This document shows, one piece after another, positions 11,501-22,632 of a stretch of DNA of 64,000 nt. The position numbers were made by a program, and so were the translations under genes. Source of the DNA: Delphinapterus leucas (Eukaryota; Chordata; Mammalia; Artiodactyla; Monodontidae). Under the pieces are notes generated by a model. That model did no database searches. It worked only from the letters and a program-made list of their open reading frames with translations, and was not told the DNA's origin. Numbering within the stretch: the first letter of the stretch is position 1; every line of letters starts with the position of its first letter. The stretch covers positions 869,498 to 933,497 of the forward strand of contig NW_022098092.1 of assembly GCF_002288925.2 (NCBI RefSeq). Reading direction: 5' to 3'.

Positions 11501-14500
11501 GAGGAGGCCAAGAGGCGGTTGAAGGAGCAGTCTATCTTTGTAAGTTCTTAGTCGGGGTTCCTGTCTCCTGCCCAGGGAAGCGAGGATGGTCCTCGTGTTC
11601 CTGGGCCTCTTGCGGGGGGAGTAAGTGTCTTGGGGACAGTGCTGGGCATTCTGGGTACCGCTGCATGGGCATGGGGTAGCATGCAGTGTCAGGCCTGGTA
11701 CCCGATCATGTGAGGCTCTGTTCCCTGGCTGTGGAAAGAGACCTCCTTGGAGAAGCTAATACTCTAGACCGAAAGAGAAAATCTACCTTGACCCAGACCC
11801 TCACTGACCAGGCTCCTCCTGCCCCCGCCCAGCAGGGCCTGAGGGGCTCGAGGTGGATTAGACATGCTTCCTGCACTTATATGGGGCTCGAGGCCTGGTC
11901 CCCACGGCAAGAATACTGCAGAGCCATTGAATGGATCTGGGCTGGAGTTCTGAGCATCTACATACAAGTGTGTGTAGTGTCTCTTTGAGAACAGGTACTT
12001 GTTCCAGGGGTGCTGGCTGAACCTCCAAACACTGGGATGGCCCGTAGGGTCATCATGATTGACCCCTTCAAAATCACAGTGGAGTCAAATCTTCATGCTT
12101 TGAATTGAATTTTATACTTGAGAAATAGTTAAGATCGTTCAAAGCTGAGCATGGTAGAGTTTAGGACAGGAGGTGGGCAATAGTCGTCTGGACTGGGACT
12201 GTGTTGGGTAGCCGTTGGGCCATGGGGACTCAGACAGACTCCAAGGTCACACCCACAGGAGGCTGGGAGGGAGCTGGCAGGACAGCCCTGCCGGCACTGG
12301 CATGAATGGCTGTCATAGGTCATTCCACTCACGTTAGCCCCTGGGGGTGGAGAGGACGTGTGGTTAGTAAGCTGCAGCCTCATTCATTCAGCAAACCCTT
12401 GCCACCTGCCATGTGCCGGTGTGAGAAACATGGTGGAGAACAAGATGAACAAGGCTCTTTTACAATTAATTGATTAATTAGTTTATTTTTAATTGTGGCA
12501 AAGTGTACATAACATAAAACGTACCATCTTTACCATTTTTCAGTGTACAGTTCCGTGGTGTTAAGTGTATTTATATTGTACAGCCGTCACCACTGTTTAT
12601 CTCCGGAATTTTCTTCATCTTCCCATACTGAATCTCTGTACCCATTAAACACTAACTCCCCACGGCCCCCTCCCCCAGCCCCTGGCAACTGCTTTCTGCT
12701 TTCTGTGTTTAAGAATGTGACTACTCAAAGTACCTTGTATGAATGGAATCATGCCGTTATTTTACCTTTTGTGACTGGCTTATTTCATTTAGCATAACAT
12801 CTTCAAGGTTTATCCATGTGTCAGAATGTCTTTTCTTTTGAAAGCTGTTAATATTCCATTGTATGTGTATACCAGATTTTGTTCATCCATTCAGAGCAAT
12901 TTCTTTTCGAAAAAGCTTGTTTTTATGGAAAATTTCACATATGTACACAAAAGTAGAAAGAATAGTATAGTGAACCCACTGAACTGATTGCTCATCTTCA
13001 CCAATTACCAGTGTTTCAGGCAAAGGCTTACAGTGTCACATCATTATTTTATAGTCTCATCTGGCCCTTCAAGTGTGGCTCATGTGACAGTGACAGTAGG
13101 TGTTTTAGCAGGTCACTGTGGTTACCCTGCAACTTCAGGTCCTCTGAGGGAATTCCCACATGAGAAACTTTGGAATTTAGAAGTGCTTTACATTGGCTTA
13201 AGGAGCTATTCTGCTTTCTCTCTTCTGATAAGAATTGCATGCCTTATGTGAGTTCCCTTTTTGCCTGGGATGCCGGGGAGCTTCCATTTGTCTGAAGATG
13301 CTCAGGCATAGCAATGCTATTGACCTTTATGGTTAGTGCATTGATGTCTCTCTCCAACCCCAAGCTCTAATTTGTTTCAGTGTTTTGTTCACAGTGTTAT
13401 GTAGTTAAGGTTTTTGTGGTAAGCTGCCTCTGGTCCTTTTTTTGAACAAGGCAGAGGAACTTAGCAAGGTTATACTAGGCAGGGGCAGCATAACAGCAAA
13501 GGCTGGTGGGATGTACATTTTGGGGGGAAGGCAAGGAGCCTTCCCCAATGACTGGAGCCCGCTGGGAAATTTGGGAGGAGAGAGCAAGGTCAGAGGAGGG
13601 GTTTAGACTTCATTCTGGAAGACACAAAGTGGCAGTTGGGGTGACAACCCTCTTGAGGCTTTTGGTGTGATGAGTTCAACTGAGGAAACAGGTATGAACT
13701 GAACCTTGGGCTGGCCACTCACACACATAAGTGAGTTCTTATCCTGTATTACCCACAGAGGGTGGGGAGATGATCCAGAAACAGGAAATTATGACGCAGT
13801 GTAATCTGTGGTGTATGCCTGGAACACCTCATGGGGACCCAGGGAAGGAAATGACCTGAATGGGCCAGGGACCCCTTCCCAAGGAGGCAGTGCCCAAGCT
13901 GAGGCCGGAAGCAGGAAGAGCTGGACCTGGGGTGGGGGTCGGGTACTTGGGGAGAGAGATTCGTCTCCCATGCCAAGGCACGGAGGTGGGAAGTTGTATG
14001 CATGTTCCAGGAACTGCAACTACCTCATGCTGAGGACTTTATGCCTACATCTCACAGGGTGTGGGCGAGTCAGGGTGGGAGGGGAGCGTTGTGAGAGGTG
14101 ATGGACTAGATCAGGCAGGGAGAAGGGAACATGGGCCAAGCAAAGGGGCCCCACCTACCTTTACTCCTGTGGTTGCAATCTCAAAACAGCGAGTGAAGTG
14201 GACATGTGAAGGGCAGTAGGGAGTGGTGGGGACTGTGGTGAACTGGACAACACACGCCCTGTGGGCTGCTACAGTGCAGCTCTAGTCGATGGCTGCTTTG
14301 GGACACGCTGGCCTGTGTTGCCAGGGCTTCTGGCATTTCAAGAGAAACTGGAGACCCTGGTCTCAGTAAGAAAACCTGATTTTTAAGTGATGGCGACTAA
14401 TTAACATTTTGAAAAGATCCTTTCAGGTCTGTAGAGAAGAAATGGGGGGAAAGAGAACAAGGAGGCAGGGGACTAATGAAGAAACCTCAGTCGTGATACC

Positions 14501-17500
14501 AAGATCCACGCAGCAGTGATGGAGGTGTGGTTGGCTAGGTGCTGGGGTAGGAGGTTCGAGAAAAGTTAGCTGCAAATCAGGGAGTGCTCCTGGGTGGCCC
14601 TGGGTGCCCAGGGGCCTATCTGGACTGGAGATGAGGTGGCTGAGGACCTTGCAGATAGAAGGTGCTGTGTGACTGGGTCGTGAAAGTGGTCCCAGATAGT
14701 GGAGGAAACATGGGGGCTGTAAGAAAGCCAAGAGCTCCCGTGGGAGTGGGGTGCTCAGAACACCTTCCCTTTTGGTTTCCAGGGTGACCAGCGGGATGAG
14801 GAGGAAGAGACCCAGATGAAGAAGTCAGAATCGGAGGTAGAGGTGAGAGCCAGGGGGACCAGACATCTGAGCTTGGTAGGGCTGCCTCAGTCGGGCCCCA
14901 CCTGGCCTGACCCTTTCCATGTGCCCCCAGGAGGCAGCAGCCATTATTGCCCAGCGACCTGATAACCCACGGGAGTTCTTTAAGCAGCAGGAAAGAGTTG
15001 CATCGGCCTCCGCAGGCAGCTGTGATGTGTCCTCACCCTTCAACCACCGACCAGGTAGTCCCAGCTCCCACCCCCACCCAGTCCCCACTCCTCAGGTTTT
15101 GGCCTTGAGCCTCTTTGGGACCTTTCTTGGAAGGGAAACCTTGCCCAAGGACCCCTTGGAGAAGGCAAGGCCAGTCATCGAGTGTGCTTCCACCCGCCAC
15201 CTCCAGGTGGCAGGGCTGAGAAGGGCTCGGGCAGGGTCAGTGTTGGGCCTGGGCTGAGCAATGGGCTGTGTTCGAGCCATCTGGGCATTTCACACAAGGG
15301 CTAAGGCATCCCCCTGGCTGCAAGGAGTAGCCCTGCTGGGGTTGAACTAGGTCTTATCTGAAGGGCTGTGGGTGCATGGGGAGTGGGCTCTTTCCCTGGT
15401 CCTGAGTTTGAGCAGCCTGGAGCCTGTACCCAGGGTTCCCTGTTTGGATTCTCCCTGTGCAGCTTCCACCTCTCCTTGAAGCCCCCTTCAGCTCCCTGTC
15501 TGCTGGTCTGTTTGCCCCTTCTGTGTGCTTGGCTCTGGGCTAGGGTTCCAGGGGTGGGGCAGGCTGTTCCGAGGCGTGGGCTGCCCTGAGGCTGGTTGCA
15601 TTGTGGCGTAACAGGCTCTTTGCTGTGTGTGGCTGGTGTGGTGGAGTCATCTGTTGGCTTGAGGCTCTGGCCCAGCTTGGCTGAATGTGCGCCCTGGCTG
15701 AAGGCAGCTTGGACATCCAGGGCCAGCTTGGGGGTGGATGAGGCCTTGGGGTGGGGGTGGGGGAGACTGACCCTCTCTTGTCCTCTGTCTCTCTCTCTGT
15801 CTGTCTCTCTTGGCAGGTCGTCCGTACTGCCCTTTCATAAAGGCATCGGACAGTGGGCCTTCCTCCTCCTCCTCTTCCTCCTCCTCCCCTCCACGGACTC
15901 CCTTTCCCTATATCACCTGTCACCGCACCCCAAACCTCTCTTCCTCCCTCCCATGTAGGTAGCAGACCCCAGGCCTCCGTGGGGGGGGTAAGGAGGGCCC
16001 CCCGCTTCCCAGCAGCCCCCCTGCCCTCACTCCCCCAGCCTGACTGCTGACCTCTGGTGTTTGTCCCCAGAGCAGGTACCGCCTGCCTCTTTCCCCTGGC
16101 CCTGAAGGGACACTGGCCCTTAGGGGCCTGGCTTATAGGGTCTGGAGCTGTGGTCTGGCCCCTGGGGGGCCTGGGGAGCTCCCAGCCCCGACCCAGACTC
16201 TAGAGAGGAGGGGCTGGTCAGGCCCCAAGGTGGACAATCCTGGTTCCACCTGGCTCCCTGGCCCTTACTGACCAGCCTAGGGGTTTTTGTTCCACAGGCA
16301 GCCACCTGGACAGCCACCGGAGGATGGTGCCTACCCCCATCCCTGCCCGGAGCCCATCTGACTCCAGCATGGCCTCTACCCCTGTCACTGAGCAGATCGA
16401 GCGGGCCCTGGATGAGGTCACGTCCTCGCAGCCTCCACCACTGCCACCACCACCCCCAGCAGCCCAAGGTGTGTGAACGGCCCTAGCCCCTGGGCTGGGA
16501 ACGCCAAATGGCCATGGTAACAACCCCCCAGGGATCTGGGCCAGCCTGTACTGCCCTGGAAGTGGCTGGGGCAGCGAGGAGCCCTGGTCAGACCTGCCCT
16601 CTTTGAACCTCAGTGTCTCCCTGGAGTGGGGATTGCACCTTCCTCCCAGGGCTGCTGAGAGGCTGAAAGACACTAGGTAAAGGGGCAGTGGGGCCCAGTG
16701 GGTGCTAGAAGGCACTCTGCATGGAAGTCTTAGTGGAGGCCTTCTTTCCCGGACTCCTCAGTGGGTGGGCAGGGTACTGTAGGGTGCCTGCCCAGGGCCT
16801 GCATCCTTTCCTGGGAGCTGATCACATGTCTCCTCCATCTGTGCTTTGACAGAGACCCAGGAACCCAGCCCCGGCCTGGATAGTGAAGAAACCAGCAAGG
16901 AAGCCAGAGCAGCAGACCCTCAGGCCTGGGCCAGTCCGCTGGAGGAGTCCCCTCGGGCACCAGAGCCTCCCCAGGGCCAAGGCAGCCCCACAGAGGACTT
17001 GATGTTCATGGCGTCTACAGAGCAGGCAGTCCTGGCTGCCCCTCTAGAGCCTGCCATGGCTGGAGCCTCTGCAGCTGACGCCCCAGCAGCTGATGCCGTT
17101 GCTGACACCAGTGCTGCCAACACCGTCACCCCTGCCGCTGCCAGCCTCATTGACCTATGGCCTGGCGATGGGGAAGGGGCCTCCGTACCCCAGGCTGAGC
17201 CTAGGGCCCCCACACCACCCTCAGGTGCCGAAGTCACTCTGGCAGAAGTGCCCCTGCTGGACGAGGTGGCTCAGGAGCCACTGCCGCCGGCTGGTGAAGG
17301 CAGTGCCAACCTTCTCAATTTTGATGAGCTGCCTGAGCCGCCAGCCACCTTCTGTGACCCAGGGGAGGAAGTAGAAGGGGAGCCCCTGGCTGCCCCCCAG
17401 GCTCCAACTCTGCCCTCAGCTCTAGAGGAGCTGGATCAGGAGCTGGAGCCGGAGCTGGAGCCAGAGCCCCAGCTGCTGACCAATGGCGAGACCACCCAGA

Positions 17501-18179
17501 AGGAGGGGACCCAGGTGGGGCTGGGGCTGCCTAATGGGAGGGGAAGTGGTCAGGGCTGGAGCAGGGGGCTGACCCTGCCTTCCTTAGGCTTGCAGCAGTA
17601 CCTTGCCCCCTTTCTCTGTGACCCACATTGTTCGGGGGTGGGGGGTAAGCTGTATTTCATTCCCCCTCCCTGGGCCAGCTCTGCTTTTATTCCCAAGGCA
17701 GGCATCTGTGTTTGCCTGGCAACCGCCGATAGAATCGCTGGTTGCAGGGGAAACGTGCTCAGGCCTGGTAGGTCAGCCCTAGTCCTGCTGGGTGGGACCC
17801 AGTGACATGGAGCTTTTCTCCTACAGGCCAGTGAGGGGTATTTCAGCCAATCACAGGAGGAGGAGTTTGCCCAATCGGAAGAGCTGTGTGCAAAGCCTCC
17901 ACCTTCGATGTTCTACAACAAGCCTCCAGGTAGTACTGGGATGGGTGATGGAGAAGAATTTGGGTGGCGGTGCTGTGTTCAAGTGTGGACAGGCAGCGCC
18001 CCCCTCCCCCCCCCCACACAGCTGGCACAGCTCCCCAGGGTTGGGAGGGACACAGGCATGGATCTGCTGGGCCATCTCCTTAACTCCCCTCCCTTCCCTA
18101 CACCATAGAAATCGACATCACCTGCTGGGATGCAGACCCGGTACCAGAAGAGGAGGAGGGCTTCGAGGGTGGCGACTAG
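4922..18179 (+). CDS. DBN1: Drebrin (actin-binding protein), 15 coding exons
   Basis: Drebrin binds and bundles F-actin in dendritic spines and recruits Homer. Exons: 4922-5007, 9556-9611, 10191-10303, 10484-10558, 10638-10784, 10924-11001, 11239-11390, 11476-11539, 14783-14842, 14931-15054, 15817-15954 (drebrin A only), 16298-16468, 16853-17514, 17827-17929, 18109-18179. All junctions are GT-AG and keep frame: 653 codons without the A exon, 699 with it (human E form 649). The N-terminus [20 protein letters not shown] starts the ADF-homology domain (about 1-134). Exons 7-8 encode the charged ER/K helix and coiled coil. Later exons encode Pro-rich and acidic segments with two PPxxF Homer motifs, PPATF and PPSMF. 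The start ATG has a good context (GCAGCATGGCC). No frameshift or premature stop is seen. Identification is from direct recognition of the protein. Confidence 0.97.
8328..8550 (+). repeat. Polypyrimidine (CT-rich) tract
   Basis: Around 220 bp of nearly uninterrupted C and T (TCCCT/CTTCC units) with scattered G. It is a homopurine-homopyrimidine stretch of the kind that can form triplex (H-DNA) structures. It lies within DBN1 intron 1. The open frames across it are low-complexity Ser/Leu/Pro. Confidence 0.8.
9023..9419. promoter_or_regulatory. Cluster of RFX X-box-like motifs in DBN1 intron 1
   Basis: Motifs close to GTNRCC-N(0-3)-RGYAAC occur at 9023-9036 (GTTGCCATAGTTAC), 9134-9145 (GTTCCTGGCAAC), 9167-9179 (GTAGCCAGGGAAC), 9181-9193 (GTAACCAAGGAAC) and 9406-9419 (GTTGTCATGGTGAC), with an extra half site GTCGCC at 9195-9200. 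Each has at least one well-matching half. Five in 400 bp just upstream of exon 2 is more than expected by chance. RFX binding is inferred. Confidence 0.5.
9795..9870 (-). repeat. MIR fragment
   Basis: Antisense MIR signature in DBN1 intron 2: GACTGAGCCTCAGAGAGGG, GACTTGCCCGAAGTCACACA and GCTAGGCGGG follow one another in the expected order. Confidence 0.65.
11540..14782 (+). other. DBN1: DBN1 intron 8
   Basis: A 3.2-kb intron between the coiled-coil exon ending in Ile-Phe and the exon starting Gly-Asp-Gln. It holds an antisense old L1 (about 12465-12900) and a second AT-rich old repeat (about 12905-13060). The rest (13060-14780) shows no recognisable exon or young insertion. Confidence 0.85.
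12465..12900 (-). repeat. Ancient L1 fragment, antisense
   Basis: The + strand reads as the reverse complement of an old L1 3' segment: TGGCAAAGTGTACATAACAT, then ACCCATTAAACACTAACTCC, CCCCTGGCAACTGC, GGAATCATGCCGTTATTT and finally AATATTCCATTGTATGTG. It is diverged and carries no open frame. An unnamed AT-rich repeat follows it to about 13060. Confidence 0.75.
15817..15954 (+). CDS. DBN1: Drebrin A neuron-specific alternative exon
   Basis: This 138-bp exon (46 codons, phase 1 at both ends) adds the drebrin A insert between His-Arg-Pro-Gly and Ser-His-Leu-Asp. The acceptor TTGGCAG ends at 15816 and the donor GTAGGT starts at 15955. The translation begins [13 protein letters not shown], includes a run of nine serines from TCC/TCT codons, then [11 protein letters not shown]. 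In other mammals this exon is included in mature neurons. Skipping it also preserves frame. It is preceded by a CT-rich stretch (about 15770-15812) suitable for regulated splicing. Confidence 0.93.
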
Positions 18180-18690
18180 CGGTGATGCTTGCCCTCAGGC
18201 TGCCCTCGCCAAGGCCGCCCACCTGCGCTGGCCTCTGGCCAGACGGCCCGCAGTGCCTGCACTTGCAGCAGCTCCGCCTGGCACCCACTCTGGATTCCGG
18301 CCCTGGCCGGGGACTTGGCCGCTTCCCTACCCACAGGGCCCTACTTTTACAGCTTTTCTCTCTTTTTTAAAGTTGATAGGAGACTTGTACAGTTGACTGG
18401 TTTTCCTCCCGTTGGTAGTTGAGATGCTGTTGCAAATTCCATCCCCTTCCCACCCGGTCCAGATTGTAGCTCTTAGTCCTCCCTGCTCACTCAGCTGGCC
18501 GGGGTGGAGGCCTCACCCTGCTTGGGGCCTGGCGTGGGGGGAAGTTCTGGTGGGAAAATGTTCCCCCACCTCTTTTCCTAGTTTTCTGTTTCTTGGAAAA
18601 ATATCACTTTGTATTCTCTGTCCAGGGCTTCAGATATTTTGCACGAATTTTAAAACATGGCAATAAATGGCTCGTGGGCTCTGGTTCCCT
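18180..18690 (+). other. DBN1: DBN1 3'UTR with poly(A) signal
   Basis: The UTR follows the TAG at 18177-18179. A canonical AATAAA lies at 18662-18667 (GGCAATAAATGG), giving an expected cleavage site around 18680-18690. The sequence is GC-rich and repeat-free. Confidence 0.8.
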
Positions 18691-18959
18691 GGGACCCGCC
18701 CCCTCCCCCCTTCTCTTGACCCCTCCCAACCTGGTCCGAAGGAAGTAGCAGGCCCAGCTGGGGCCTCTCAGCTTCCTGGCCCTTTCCTGCCCCCTCCTGC
18801 TGGGCAGGTCCCAGGCTGGAGGCCCTAGGCGTGATTCAGGTCAGGGCTATGGGTGGCCCCTTTCCACCTCCTCCCTCTTTGCTTGGGTTCCTTTTTCACG
18901 TTCAGTAACTGTTTTTTGGAAAGCACAAACTTCTGTAACAGGTCGTGCTCATGTCTGTT

Positions 18960-18965
18960 AATAAA
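18960..18965 (+). terminator. Second AATAAA downstream of DBN1
   Basis: A second canonical poly(A) hexamer in TTAATAAAGAAATCC lies 300 bp beyond the first and about 350 bp short of the convergent PRR7 end. It could be a distal DBN1 poly(A) site. No upstream TGTA element is obvious. Confidence 0.4.
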
Positions 18966-19311
18966 GAAATCCAGATCCCTTCGGGCCTGCTGCTCCGGGC
19001 CTCCAGGGGCTGATCTGGGGTGGACCGCCTGCCACGACCCCATTCCCAACTCTTCCCACTTCCAAGGCTGCAGGGGGCGCCCTCGCCAAGACCTCAAGGG
19101 CAAGGAAGGTGGGGTATGAGGCTCCCTGGGGAACCGGCCAGTGGTTTGAAGCAGGCGGACCTCAGGTTTAGTTCTACACCCTCAGGCCGGTTTGTAGCTG
19201 AAAGGCGCAACAAGGTTCGGTCCCGATAAGGCCGGGCACACCTGGCCGCCAGAACCTTGGGTGCAAGCAGTGGGTGCCCCCTCCGCTTGTACCAAACCAG
19301 ATCACACACCT

Positions 19312-19317
19312 TTTATT
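19312..19317 (-). terminator. PRR7: PRR7 poly(A) signal
   Basis: TTTATT on the + strand is AATAAA on the PRR7 strand, 150 bp beyond the PRR7 stop codon. The expected 3' end is near 19295. The 19318-19467 stretch is therefore a short 3'UTR. Convergent with DBN1, leaving roughly 600 bp of spacer (18690-19300) with no recognisable gene. Confidence 0.75.
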
Positions 19318-19467
19318 ATCCTCAAAATGTAACAAACGGGGTAAGAAATCCCTCCCTCCCGCCCCACCCCACCCCACCCCCCACCTCCGCAGTCCAAGGG
19401 AAGCGTTTAAAAAGCCCCGCAATCAGGCCAGGAGTCCGCGGGTGGGGCCCGGGACGCCGGGCGCCCT

Positions 19468-20500
19468 CTATACGGCTGTAGTCCTCCCGAACAAGGGGAT
19501 GGAGACCGGCAGGCGCCAAGCTCCGTGCTCCAGTGGCTCTCGGCTGCTGAGCTCTGAGTCGGTCCAGCTGGGGAAGACCCGACGGCTGCGGTCCGCCTGC
19601 AGGCAGAGCGCAGGGCAGGGCGGCGCGGGCCGCGGGGCACTGGGCAGGTGCAGCGCCGACGTGTAGCCCCGGTCCAGGAAGAGCGGCTTGTAGCTGGGCG
19701 GCGGCTGCTCCTGTTTCTCCGCGCTGTCGCGGCGGCTCAGAAAGGGCGTGACAATCTTGCGATAGAGGCCGCGCGTGTCCGTGAGCACCTCGCTGTAGGG
19801 CGGCGGCGGCTCGGCCATCAGCACCGCCTCTTCGTAGCATGGTGGCTTGGACGTGTCCGATTCCGCTGCGAAGTGGGAAGCGGTCCGAGGACGTGAGGCT
19901 CTCCGTCCTCAGCCTCCCGCAGAGGCCTTGGCCAGCCGCCAACCCCAGACCCAGCCCGCTCCCTCCTCCTAGCTTCTCAAGGAGGCTGTCCTATGGAAGC
20001 CCCGCGGGTAAGCAGCGAGCCCGCCCCCTGACGAGGCCTCGCCCACCCTAGTAACCCAGGCTGCCCTCTGGCGGAGGTCGGTACTTACCTTGGCGCGGGT
20101 AGCTCCACGGCCGCGGCGGTACTGATAGGTGCTGCGGCGGTGGGTGCGGAAGCGCGTGGTGGTGTGCGTGCGGGTGCGCGTGCGGCTGCGCGGGCCCGTG
20201 GTGCAGCATCGGGTGCACGTGCACGTGCTGGTGGGCGTGCGCCGGCGCCTCGAGACGGCCGCGGTGAGGTGGTGGCGGGGGCGCCAGGCCGGGGGGGCTC
20301 CCGGCCTGGCTGCCCTCGAGCTCAAGGGGCTCCAGCTCAAGCGCGCGCAGATTCTGCTCACGCAGCCGCTCCTCCTGGCGCCGTTTGAGGCGGCGGCGCA
20401 GGAAGCTGCAGAAGCAGCAGAGTAGGACGATGAGACCCCAGATGAGCCAGAAACCGGCAAAGCACGTGAGGAACGTGTAGGTGCCCTGGGACATAACCAT
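19468..20500 (-). CDS. PRR7: Proline-rich protein 7, single-pass membrane adaptor
   Basis: PRR7 is a postsynaptic and T-cell transmembrane adaptor linked to NMDA receptor and Jun signalling. Coding exons on the - strand: 20500-20089 and 19865-19468, joined in phase 1 (GTAAGT donor at 20088, GCAG acceptor); 269 residues, close to the human 274. Visible features: short outer N-terminus MVMSQGTY, one membrane helix (about residues 9-31), juxtamembrane CCFC palmitoylation candidate, basic RRRLKRR stop-transfer, a His/Pro-rich segment, PPPPY and PPPSY motifs for WW or SH3 partners, and a C-terminal TTAV that fits a class I PDZ ligand. The frame is fully open. The start was chosen because [16 protein letters not shown] is the conserved N-terminus. 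Confidence 0.96.
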
Positions 20501-20742
20501 GGCGGCGGCGCGGGCGGCGGGTCCTCGGCTGTTTCACTGGACAATGGGCTCCTCGACGTGGCCCCGGGCCCGCGCCAAGCTCCCAGATGCCTCCAGCGTC
20601 ACTCGGGGACCCGCGGCCGGGGGCTGCCCGCAGCTGGGTTCAAGTCGTGCGCGCGCAGGCAGGGGGCAGCAGCAGCGGCGCCCGCTCCTTCCCATGGCGC
20701 CGACAGGCACGCTGGCGGGCCTCACCCGGGGCCGCGCGGGAC
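20501..20742 (-). other. PRR7: PRR7 5'UTR part of exon 2
   Basis: On the - strand the strong acceptor TGTGTCTGTCCCACAG ends at 20743, so the exon would run 20742-20089 with 242 nt of 5'UTR before the ATG at 20500. It fits the distant noncoding first exon at 28222 and the ~9-kb span of human PRR7. Splicing is inferred from consensus only. Confidence 0.6.
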
Positions 20743-20871
20743 CTGTGGGACAGACACAGGGCGCGGTGAAGGCGTGCTGTAGCCCCGGACGACTTCCCTG
20801 CCCGCGCCGGTGCCCTGCGCAATCCCGGGGAAGCCTCCTCTACGGAACCTCCGCACTCCGCGGGGGCCCGG

Positions 20872-20893
20872 TGACGTCACCTGGATGACGTCA
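20872..20893. promoter_or_regulatory. Tandem perfect CRE palindromes
   Basis: TGACGTCA occurs at 20872-20879 and again at 20886-20893, centres 14 bp apart, in a CpG-dense block 130-150 bp upstream of the PRR7 exon 2 acceptor. Full palindromic CREs are classic CREB/ATF sites and are usually found close to transcription starts. This suggests a proximal alternative PRR7 promoter, active in either orientation. Confidence 0.6.
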
Positions 20894-22480
20894 CGCTCAG
20901 AGGTTTCCCCCGTAGGGCTTTCCCGTATCTGAGACCCGGCCGCCGCCGCCTCCCAGCCGAGGTGACTCCAGGCAGGCCAGCAGGGGGCGCGCGAATGCCA
21001 GGTTCGACCTCCGTGCGAACGGAGATTCGCCATCCGCATCCCCGGGGTGCAGGGTACCCCAGCTCCGAAAGGGCTTGAGAGGCCCATAGGCAGACTCCCA
21101 GGGCGCCGAAGGGGAGCCATGGCGCAGTTGTATTGCGGCGGAGAAAAGGTGGTCCACCTCCTAGGCCCCAAAAGCAGCCCGCCGGTGCCCAGCTTCAGCC
21201 CTATGCATACACACCTGGCAGCCCCTGGCGCCCTAGGCCTTGTATCCGCTCCCAACCCTGGATGTCCAAAGCGTGTAACATTCCGGACCGCACCGCGGCT
21301 TCCTGCTTGTCTCAGCTCTTGTAGGGGGGGATCGGGCGGGTGGTTCCCGCGGCTACTGCGTGCTACCAGCCTTTGTCTGAGCCCAACGCGCCGCCGAGCG
21401 TGGGCCGTTCCCTCTTTTCCTTTACTCTAGGCGCCTCCGCTCGCTGAATCCCAGCTCCGTCTCCGCTTCCTCAGCCTCCTACCCATGCGCAGCCCCACTT
21501 GGCCCTGCCCTTCTAGCTCCAGGCCGCCATGTCTCTTCCCCCAATTCCTTTCCCTCTCTGCAGAGGGTAGGAAAATTAGCTCAAGTAATCGGTACCACCT
21601 GGTTCCACATCACTCCAGATGGGCACCTCTAGTTCCATTTCCTCTCCACAGCCAGGGTTGAGAGGGGAACCTTGCATCCTAAGAGGTATGTAGGAGGGAG
21701 CCCTAACTGAGGAGGGACAGGCGACTGTTCACCACCCCCTCAGAACAGGAATGACCCCTTCCTGACTGCCTTATACCCAGGGGCTTTCACATACAACCCT
21801 TTGGGGTAACAAATTATTCCTGTTTTACAGATTTTACACAATTAGCTGTGTGGATGGCAGTTGACGGTTCCATAATTTGAACCCAAGCCTGGCCACAAAA
21901 CCCTAACCTGGGGTGGGAGAGTGCTGCTGCTTGAGCTACTTTGTGGGTCTCTTCCAGGAGCCCCATGGACCCCCCATCCTCAGCATGCCCAACCAAGGCA
22001 CACATGCATTCAGCTCTGGGGGCCACAGTGAGCCTGAGCCCCAAGCTGGGGACCCCACATTAAGTTGACTTAGACTGGTCTGAGAGCAAGCTGGGGGGAA
22101 GCCAGGCCACACAGGCCACCCCACACTTCTCCCCCAGATGGCTCCTTTCTGACTCCGTGACTGCTTTGTGCCATGTGCCATTGGTGCCCGTGCCAGTCCC
22201 TTTCTCCTGGGCCTGTGTTCCAGAACACACAATGGCAGGAACAATAGCTCCACCCGCCCCCTCGACAACCCCACCATGAGGCTGCCATGGTGACGCAGCC
22301 CAGATAAAAACACGATGCTGCCAGTCACTGGGAGTTAATTAAATCTGTTATTCTCCTTTTCCTGAGCCCACAGGAATTTTCAGGAGTGCTCTGAGGAAGC
22401 TGGCCCTAACTAGGGGGCTCCTTGGCCTGCAAAGTAGGAACAGCTCCGGGTCAGGAAAGCACTTCTGGGGCTGGAGGTGA

Positions 22481-22632
22481 TGGAGTTTAGCTGAATTAGA
22501 AATAAAAATACCTGCCAAGGATTGTCTACTGTGTGAAGCCTCATTCTAGGCCCCTTCCGTGCAGAGTAATCTAATGCAATCTTCAACACCACCTTCTCAC
22601 TGGGGGTCATGCCCATTTGATGGATGAGACAG
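22481..22632 (-). repeat. Left arm of a ~150-bp inverted repeat
   Basis: Reverse complement of 23070-23220 with roughly 85-90% identity by eye, including the shared blocks CATCAAATGGGCATGACCCC-like, GTGTTGAAGAT, GGAAGGGGCC, ACAGTAGACAA and GTATTTTTATTTCTAATT. Similarity stops sharply at both ends (TGGAGTTTAG and GATGAGACAG). MIR sequence continues outward to about 22700. Confidence 0.85.
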
